Origin: Diphasiastrum complanatum
Taxonomy: Eukaryota; Streptophyta; Lycopodiopsida; Lycopodiales; Lycopodiaceae
Direction of reading: 5' to 3'
Length of the DNA: 64,000 bases
Assembly (NCBI GenBank): GCA_029204225.1
Contig: CM055110.1
Location: 41,149,862 to 41,213,861, forward strand
The position numbers and the translations under genes were made by a program. Positions 57,151 through 64,000 of the stretch are shown here, piece by piece. The notes beneath the pieces were generated by a model. It worked only from the letters and a program-made list of their open reading frames with translations. It was not told the origin of the DNA and made no database searches. The stretch's first letter is position 1; the number at the start of each line of letters is the position of its first letter.

Positions 57151-57539
57151 GAACTTCATATACTTGTATTATTTTTTTCTAACACTTTGATCAGGAAGGG
57201 GAGGGCCTTCGTGGCGGAAGAACCTGGGGTATGAGATGTAGACAATTCCAAAATGAAGATCTGAAAATAATTGGATCAGTTGACCGTAGTATGGCCGTAA
57301 ATCTTAGAGATGCCAAATACTGTCGGTCATAAAACGGGTGTTTTTGTCGAAAATTTGAGATATTGGTCATAACCTGATGGGGCAAGTTTCTTCATTTCTC
57401 ATAGATCCTAGTCATAACTATGAATCAAAAAACCAATTCCAAAAAGTCCTATGACATTCAACAAACCTTTGTGATCTACATTCCGTGAGTCCCAAGAAGT
57501 AAATACATTGTCCAACAATGAGGATTCCGTCACTTTCCA

Positions 57540-57900
57540 TACCCATAATGTATTTGTTTTTCTAAATGGTATTGTTTTCCCGGCGCCACTGTGACTAGAA
57601 TCCAACCGGGGAGCCGACAACTATGCAGTTTGGAAACTCAAACTGAAAAACATTTTGATGGAAGCAGCAGCCAGACTCCTCCAACGTGGCGGAATTCAAG
57701 GAGCAAGATACACATTTGTTAATGGCTTACAACAACAATAGCGAAGACTGTGATAGCTGGTACTTGGACAGCGGCGTTATCCAACACATGACCTCTCGCA
57801 AGGAATGATTTACTAAGTATGCATCTTACAGCAGAGATCAATTCATCTACCTCGGAGATTCAAACCCGGCAAGCTATTTCAATATAAAAGATATATTGGT
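57540..57900 (+). pseudogene. Copia gag-protease remnant inside gypsy 2
   Basis: NYAVWKLKLKNILME (57616-57663) is the Copia Gag start. SWYLDSGVIQHMTSRKE (about 57750-57806) is the Copia protease site, followed by a stop and IYLGDSNPA. The pieces are much closer together than in an intact element, so a deletion lies between. It is an old insert or a recombinant. Confidence 0.6.
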
Positions 57901-60000
57901 GAATTTCTTAACTCATAAATCAACCCGACTTTTTTGTGATTCCTTGGAAGGTAATTCTGATTACTCGTTGACCATGGACGATGTCAAGAAATGGTTAATG
58001 AAACCGTTTTCTAAATTTGTTTTCTCTACTTGAATCTTCAAGTAATCCTTTTCTGATTTACGGGTCAATTCTCAAGCTTGGTAATAACGAAGATCTTTTG
58101 TTAAAGTCATTGTGTTGGGACATCATTGGTATTTACTTACAATGATGCAACACTTCTTTTGGCTTTCAAGATTTTCTCAGATCTCTTCTTTGACTTTGCT
58201 CCTGGGCAAATCTCGATTGGTCTGCACCCTTTAGAAACTCGGGCATGCTAACAATATATTCTTTTAAGATAATCTCCGGTTGAGATTTTGGATGTGAAAT
58301 AACACTCTTTGACTCTCTCTTAAAAGATAACCTAGTTACAGGATTCTCGGTTATGATGTTGTGTACAGATCAGGAGATATTTGTAGAGATATGCTATGTA
58401 GTGTGTGGGATCATAAAGCCTTTTGTACAAACTTTTAATCCTATGGATCTACAAAGTATTCCATAAACTAAGTTATTCACATGCATAAACTAGTTGTTGG
58501 TACATAGGCATATTGATGAGAATTGTGTTTGAGACAATTTCTTGCTAGGTTATGGTAATTTCTCTTTGAGAATTGCTTATTAACCTAAGATTGATTTAGA
58601 ATCAGAATAGATGTGGTGTTTTGATACCACATCGAAACATTTAAATATTTTCTAAATCCGATACAGCTAGCTGAGTCAGGAGCGCTACTTCTGTGTTAGT
58701 TGTTGTAAATCAACAATAGAAATCTTACTTATGGATATTATTGTTGAAATGTATTGCTTATAAGTCACAACATTTATGAGTCGTTTTGGATTCATTTAAG
58801 ATGAGTGTGCATAAAATACTTGAAAACTTTTGGGACTTATCTTTTCCCGTTCGGAAAGGATGGAATGCTATCCCGGAAGACTCAGGAGAGTTGGATAGTT
58901 GTGGGTTGCCAAAAGTTAGAACTTCACGTAATGAGGTTCCGGTAAATCTTAAGTTATTCTAGATTAGAACTTAAGAGGAAAATCTAGACGTATTCTAGAT
59001 TGGGACCCTAACTTTGGAATGACAATTCGTGCCATGTCTAAAGTAAGGGCATTATTTTTTAGATTACAATCCTTATATTGGCACCGTATGTGAGTTGTAA
59101 AAGTCTGGAACTTTCCAGATGAAAAGAACTTTGTGAACAGCTCACGTGTCTTTTAAAGAATTGTATTGCACTCTTATGATATGGTATGGTCTCAGGAATC
59201 TGGAGAGTTGAGATTGGTGAATCATAACTCAGATTCTAAGATATACCTAATCCATAGGAGGAGATTGTGTTCACGGTAGATTACCCCGGATGAATAAACA
59301 AGATAGTGGAATTTTGGTAATGACTGGCCATCTTATCAAATCGACTATGTTTATTTGGGTAAAGACCAAGTAATTAGAGCATTTGGTTAGGCTTTACGGA
59401 TTACCAAAGTGACATTATGAACATTCGCGATGAAGTTCACTGGTCGCTTTTGGTGGCCGTATTTGCTAAACTAGAGATGACTCTGAACTTAAAGTTCTTC
59501 TAATCGTTGGTAGTTACCTTCTTTTATTGAGTATATAGGACAAGAATCCGATGAATTATGATTGACGAATCATAGTTCAGATTCTAGTTATACTTGATCG
59601 GTAAAAAGAAGGATTACCTACAAGATCAGAAGATCAGTTAAGATATCTATTCATATTTTCTCCTCGGAGAGGTAATCACCTTGATGGAGATTGGATTATA
59701 GTAAGCATTTCGCTACCGGTTATAGCCCGTGCGTACTTTCGTATAATTTTAAACCTATATCACCCATTGTGGTAGAGACTCGGGCGTTCAAGTTTCAGGA
59801 AGCAGTGGATTGATATGCGGGAAATGCAAGGGATTGCACATGAGAATGTTTAGTGTACCTGGATGGGGACCGACATTGTGCAAGTCTGAAAAGATCACCG
59901 AGAGACTTCCAAGTGGGGGATTGGGTATTTTTGAGAATCCCGAAGGATTCGAGTGTAATGCGTATCGGCAAGCATTATTAATTGTCTCCTAAAATTTAGA
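57901..60000 (+). other. gypsy 2 interior, pol region too eroded to read
   Basis: The RT, RNase H and integrase core would be expected here. I could not find YVDD-like or D-D-E motifs in any plus frame. The DNA is AT-rich with many stops. Confidence 0.4.
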
Positions 60001-60345
60001 GGACCGTATAAGATCTTGAAAAGATCGGATCCTTAGCTTACCAATCGGAACTCCCGGATGGATCTCAAATGTATCCCGTATTTCACATAAGTCGTCTCTG
60101 AAAGAGTCTACGTGAAGGAGAGCATCTTGGATCTGGAGATCAATTGGACCTGTTGGATGAATCATCAGTTGTATCTCGTCTAACCCAAAAAAATCTTGGA
60201 TACGAAAACTAAACGATTGAGAAATCGTATGGTTACCGAGTATCTGGTTCGATGGAAAGGATGTACAGACGATGATGATTCCTGGGAACAGGAAGGAAGC
60301 TTAAGGAGGAACTTCTCCAGTTTTAAGTTATGAGGACAAAACTTG
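60001..60345 (+). pseudogene. gypsy 2 integrase tail and chromodomain
   Basis: Broken frames give GPYKIL, FHISRL-like and PKKILDTKTKRLRNR, then EYLVRWKGCTDDDDSWEQE (about 60233-60290), a chromodomain with its W-K-G-Y/C and W-E-x pattern. It ends before the polypurine tract. Confidence 0.68.
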
Positions 60346-60361
60346 AATAAGGGGGGAAGAA

Positions 60362-60711
60362 TGTCATGCCCATGACTGGTCTCGAGTAGTGTGTCCACGC
60401 TAGGGACCGGTAGACGAACAACCCGTAAGTTAATTGTGACTATAAGGGAATTGGGGCCCTTATGTGTACATGGTCATAATCAATGGTTGTAGGCCTAAAC
60501 ACTTGATGGTGGATTTGTATGGGTCTATCAGTGAGTCATTGGGGAACTGGATGACGTGGCCCAGATAGGCTGCAGAGGTGTCCAGTGAGGTGTCACAGTG
60601 CACTACTAGTGGTGCATGGGCCTTGGAGGGTATAAGTATACTTATTGGGCTCTCACTAGTGTATGCTTGATAGCATGACCGGTGGCAGGATGCTGCTGGT
60701 GTGATGCCATA
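60362..60711 (+). repeat. gypsy 2 3' LTR, truncated
   Basis: Follows the tract AAGGGGGGAAGAA and matches 55501-55850. The last 140 bp or so are absent; Copia integrase sequence begins at once. Confidence 0.78.
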
Positions 60712-61197
60712 TTGAGCAGCCAGAAGGGCATGTATGCGAGGGGTGCATACTTGGAAAGTTTCGAAGGAAACCTTTTCCAATTGATGGCACTATAAGGGTT
60801 CTTGTTTGTGGTCCAATGAGGACCGAATCCATTGGAAAGTGCATCTATTTTGTGACTTTTATTGATAACTTTCCCTGTTTTACATGGACCTATCCTATGA
60901 AGGCTAAATCGAAAGTTTTTCAACATTTCAAAGATTTTCTAGCAATGGTGGAAAATTAGTTTGGGACTTCTTTGAAGACCCTACGCATTGATCGAGGAGG
61001 GGAATACATCAAGAGTACGTTCGGTGCATTTCTTCGAGAGAAGGGAATTCTACATCAAATGACAACTCCCTATATGCCTCAAAGCAAAGGCTATAGGCTG
61101 TTCAATTTGAGCACTAACAAGATTATTGTTAGTCGTGATGTGAATTTTGATGAAAAGAATTCATTAGATATGGCCCCATCTCATATCTTGAAGGGGG
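60712..61197 (+). pseudogene. inverted Copia pre-integrase/integrase piece
   Basis: On the plus strand: CEGCILGKFRRKPFPIDG, CGPMRTESIGKCIYFV, DRGGEYIKSTFGAFLREK, MTTPYMPQ, then an internal deletion and GYRLFNLSTNKIIVSRDVNF. Orientation is opposite to the rest of Copia 3. It supplies the pre-integrase part that Copia 1 lacks. Confidence 0.75.
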
Positions 61198-61393
61198 ACA
61201 GCCCACATTCCCAAGATGTAGAAGAAGATGATGATGATGATCCACGAGGTGTAGTAGGTGCCAAAGAAGGAGGTCTTTCCTCATCACCATTGACCAAATC
61301 CCATAGCCCTTTTGCTATGAAAAGATTCTTCATCATGTAACTCCACAAGGAGTAGTTTGTGCCATCCAACGATTCTTTAGCCATTACCTCCAA
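61198..61393 (-). pseudogene. Copia 3 Gag start
   Basis: The minus frame reads MEVMAKESLDGTNYSLWSY and LFIAKGLWDLVNGDEERPP, nearly the same as the Copia 1 Gag start. It is cut after about 60 residues at the inversion join. Confidence 0.8.
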
Positions 61394-62085
61394 CAGAATT
61401 TATGCTTGTAGTAGATAGGAAAGAAAGCCCTTCCAAAGCCAAATCTACTCAAAAATTTGCAGTAAACAAAGAGCTGAAAATAAGAGCACAAAATGTCATC
61501 CAATCTGCAACCAAAGTGCCCAAAAAATAATGGATAAATGGCTGTTTTTCTGCACAAAAAGCCCAGCTGCTTGAAAATGAGGTTAGCTTCGATTGAAGCC
61601 TACACCAAAACCCAATTACGAAGCCAAATAGTGTGATCAACACACACTTCAATAGGGCTGTTGAAAGCACCCTACTGCTTGTTGAAAATCTGCAATTTTC
61701 CAACCACAAATTTGTCCTAACCCATAATAGGGTTTGCTGAATTTTGGGCGCCCTCCTCCAAGTTTGCAAACCTGACAAATCAGCAAAGTAAGAAGGTTCT
61801 AAAACCCAAAATAGAAGCAGATTTTTGGGCGCCCTCCTCAAGACAAGACTTGCTGCTGGTTGCAAAAAATCAAATTTGAGATGCTGATTTTTGTGCTCCA
61901 AAAATTGCTCCTCCAAGATCCATGATGGGCGCCCTCCAACCTGAAAAGAGACAAAAAAGCTGATCCAAACTCCACTTGGAAAAATCAGCAGGATGCTGAA
62001 TTTTCAGATCACAAAGTAGAGTAGCTCCTCTTTTGGTAGGGCGCCAACATACATGCTTGCTGTAGATCTGGTTGCTCTGATACCA
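61394..62085 (-). promoter_or_regulatory. Copia 3 leader and primer-binding site
   Basis: Minus leader with GGGCGCCCTCC at 61746-61756, 61827-61837 and 61927-61937 (plus one in the LTR at 62161-62171), at the same relative places as in Copia 1. The primer-binding complement GCTCTGATACCA is 62074-62085. A single primer site exists, without the insert seen in Copia 1. Confidence 0.65.
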
Positions 62086-62394
62086 TGTAGGAAAACAAGA
62101 GTCAAGGCACCAAGATCTAGCTATTAATCAATCTCCACAAGACACAAGAGAGAAGAGGCTGGGCGCCCTCCTCTAAGAGAGAGAGAGAGAGAAAACAACA
62201 AATGCAAGTAATGAAGAGCAATGCTTAGCCAAAACTGAAAAATGTGACACAATAAGCCAATATGTACTCTACCTACTTACTGAATGTAGGGCACCCCCAA
62301 AAGTCAAGATAGGGCCCCTAAACTAAATTAGACCTCTAAGGACCCACGAGTCAGTACATGACCAAAATTGGGTCCATGACAAATTAAGACAAAC

Positions 62395-63414
62395 CATAGT
62401 TGCACCACGATTCAGAATCGCGATTCAGAATCGCATTTCGGGATTTTCCCAAAATCGTGCAGAATCGGTTTTTTTTTTTCTGAAATTCTTTTAGGCAATA
62501 TGGGTATCAAATGAAAGCTTTGATTGAGAGCATTATGACTGTGTAGTTTGCCGACTGTTTCGGGTGCAAGATGGTCCAGTTTAGGTGCATTAATCCTATT
62601 ATAATTGACAACAGAATTTAGTGTAGACAAGAAACAATGAACATGAATCTGAAATTTTGATTATAATAAAGCAAGTACATATGATGGTGCTATCCAACCA
62701 TGCATCCTGGAGAAGGGCTTCAATGGCAATCTAGAATAGACTTTGGATGACTAATTTACACAATAACAGAATGTTGAGAGAGCGAACAGCCAAAGGACCA
62801 AGAGGATGCGAAACACCAAAAAGTGTGTTTTCACTCACGGAGTTGGAAGGCCAAAAAGTTTGTTGCTCCTCGAACCCCCCACAGGGGGGCTACCGCCCCC
62901 CAGACCCCCTGTTTCTCGGGGGGCTACCGCCCCCCAAACCCCCTGTTTCCCAGGGGGCTACTGCCCCCCGAACCCCCTAGGACTTCCTGCTATATAGACA
63001 CTGTAGATAAAAATGCTACCGCCCCCCCTAAGATAAAAATGGGGTCCAAATGCGCGCTGAGAAGGGCCCAATATTTATGCCCCCAACTGTATGCACATTG
63101 CACTCACATCTCCAGTGAAATGATTGCAAAAGTGATCATCATCCATACAGTTGATAGCCCAAACTGTAGGATTAACATTTACTGAAAACCAGAGCAAATA
63201 ACAACCAGATAGCTACTGAAAATAAGATCTGTTTGTGCCCCATCTACTGCACTTCTGAGAGGCAAACTGCTAGTTTGACCATTGATAAAAAAATTTCAGC
63301 CATAAGCTATTTTTCCAAAAAAACAAAACAATTTTTTTTTTTTTTGCGATTCTGGGTTCAGAATTGCGATTCGTGAATCGCGGACCCAGCGAATCGTGAT
63401 TCGCTGCAACTGTG
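62395..63414. mobile_element. non-autonomous hAT element (1020 bp)
   Basis: Termini CATAGTTGCA and TGCAACTGTG are inverted repeats with one mismatch. AGACAAAC flanks both sides (62387-62394, 63415-63422), the 8-bp duplication usual for hAT. Subterminal GATTCAGAATCGCG-like units occur at both ends. No transposase is coded. The centre has GC-rich hairpin repeats (62884-62980). A hAT 4-type transposase is a plausible mobiliser, given similar ends. Confidence 0.85.
62884..62980. repeat. tandem GC hairpin units inside the small hAT
   Basis: Three units of about 34 bp begin at 62884, 62918 and 62953. Units 1 and 2 contain GGGGGGCTACCGCCCCCC, a 7-bp GC stem with a TACC loop; unit 3 has a 6-bp version. 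A half copy lies near 63015. Proline-rich plus frames here are by-products. Confidence 0.8.
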
Positions 63415-63526
63415 AGACAAACTTAACATGGCCTAAATAACTAAATACCCATGGTTACACAAATCTCGACCTTTTGAGTCAAAGCAACCTATGGATTAAC
63501 TTTAGCATAGTCATTTATTTCTAGCA

Positions 63527-64000
63527 GTCTCTGGGTTACCAAGACCAAGAATGGAAATTTGGACAATCATTGATAGGTTTGATAAACAAGCTCATTTCAT
63601 TCTATGCAAGAAGAAACTTGAAGGACCTGAAACCGCTCACTTATTTATCCGATACATCTTTAAGCTACATGGTTTGCGAAGAGCATTATATCTAGCAAAG
63701 ATACAAGATTGACCAGTGACTGTTGGAGGACCTTGTTTGACAACTTGGGAACCACTTCCTTCCATCCTCAAACTAATGGTCATTGTGAGATAACTAATTG
63801 AACCATCATAGATTTACGAAGAAGTTATGTTAGTGAGCAAAAGAGTAAATGTGAACACTATCTTTCCATCCTAGAGTTTGCTTATGATAACGAACTCCAA
63901 AGCACCTTTTGAAGTCATTAATGGAAAGCTTATTATGCCTCCCATTTTGAAAACTGAAGAGAAGATTTTTGTCTCGGATAAATTTGTTTAGCACTATCAA
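63527..64000 (+). pseudogene. gypsy 3 integrase core, continuing beyond window
   Basis: Continues the frame of 53793: SGLPRPRMEIWTIIDRFDKQ then AHFILCKK, ETAHLFIRYIFKLHGL, later frames FHPQTNGHCE-like and ANELQSTF-like pieces and PFEVINGK. Broken by stops. The element runs past the window end. Confidence 0.75.

Larger units (their letters stand above)
55501..60711 (+). mobile_element. gypsy 2 (plus strand chromovirus), degenerate
   Basis: Left LTR 55501 to about 55994, primer-binding site TGGTATCAGAGCC (55996-56008), polypurine tract AAGGGGGGAAGAA (60349-60361), right LTR 60362-60711 truncated to about 350 bp. LTRs are about 95% alike by eye. Coding remnants: Gag (56680-56860) and a chromodomain (60185-60330). 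The right flank does not show the expected duplication because the right LTR is cut. Confidence 0.78.
53799..63526 (-). mobile_element. Copia 3 (minus strand), nested and rearranged
   Basis: LTRs at 53799-54210 and 62086-63526 (the latter about 413 bp once the hAT insert is removed) start TGTAGGAAAAC. Target duplication GTCTC lies at 53794-53798 and 63527-63531; removal restores the gypsy integrase DFVSGLPR. The primer-binding site complement is 62074-62085. Same family as Copia 1. The interior holds RT-RNase H (minus), gypsy 2, an inverted integrase piece (plus) and a gag start (minus). Confidence 0.88.
62086..63526 (-). repeat. Copia 3 5' LTR containing a hAT insertion
   Basis: LTR sequence is 62086-62394 and 63423-63526, interrupted by a 1020-bp element with 8-bp duplication. 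Without the insert it is about 413 bp. Confidence 0.85.

Noticed and set aside
62806-63185. Proline-rich proteins from plus frames
   Set aside because: They are translations of the GC hairpin repeats inside a non-autonomous hAT; no start context or homologous domain.
1-64000. CRISPR arrays, rRNA genes, plasmid or phage functions, organellar insertions
   Set aside because: No regularly spaced short repeats with unique spacers, no rRNA signatures and no bacterial or organellar gene blocks were seen.

Overview
This window is nuclear DNA of a land plant with a large, repeat-swollen genome. Evidence: spliced coiled-coil exons with plant-like introns, Ty1/Copia elements primed by initiator tRNA-Met, Ty3/gypsy chromoviruses, BED/DUF659/hAT transposases with introns, and LINEs. 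The species cannot be named from sequence alone. Roughly 75-80% can be assigned to transposable elements. No rRNA gene, organellar block, CRISPR array or bacterial-type operon is visible.

The only host-gene candidate is on the + strand. Short exons with splice sites lie at 14448-14541, 20407-20491, 35672-35734, 35952-36011 and 52558-52650, plus a doubtful one at 17758-17829. Joined in order (without the doubtful one) they keep one reading frame and encode a coiled coil. If they are one gene, it covers more than 38 kb, with introns of about 6, 15, 0.2 and 16.5 kb filled with transposons. From memory the protein resembles plant proteins labelled afadin/alpha-actinin-binding-like; that identity is tentative.

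Layout. 1-3438: hAT element 1 (+), with BED, DUF659 and hATC regions. About 3956-14123: hAT element 2 (-), split by a gypsy element (7865-12843) that keeps gag-protease and a chromodomain but has no recognisable RT/RNase H/integrase core. 14124-21640: intronic DNA with three exon candidates. 21640-34245: LINE fragments surrounding Copia 1 (23226-29244), which carries a solo LTR and, at its primer-binding site, a 247-bp TRIM-like unit whose short LTR contains a tRNA-like sequence. 34246-36069: intron plus two exons. 36070-43020: a LINE split by a young Copia (37463-42841). 43021-51872: hAT remnants 3 and 4 with LINE and gypsy pieces. 51873-52400: LINE 3' region holding an 85-bp tRNA-like retroposon and a (GA)n tract, just before the last exon. 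53355-64000: a gypsy pol fragment split by Copia 3 (53799-63526), which itself contains gypsy 2, an older Copia remnant and a non-autonomous hAT element in its LTR.

Insertion boundaries are unusually well supported. Target duplications GTCTC, ATACC, CTCTC, ATGAC, AGACAAAC and a 15-bp one can be read directly. In three cases removing the insert restores the reading frame of the older element. No transposon reading frame looks fully intact. Several stop codons are explicable as transitions at CAG, TGG or CGA, which fits decay of methylated cytosines.
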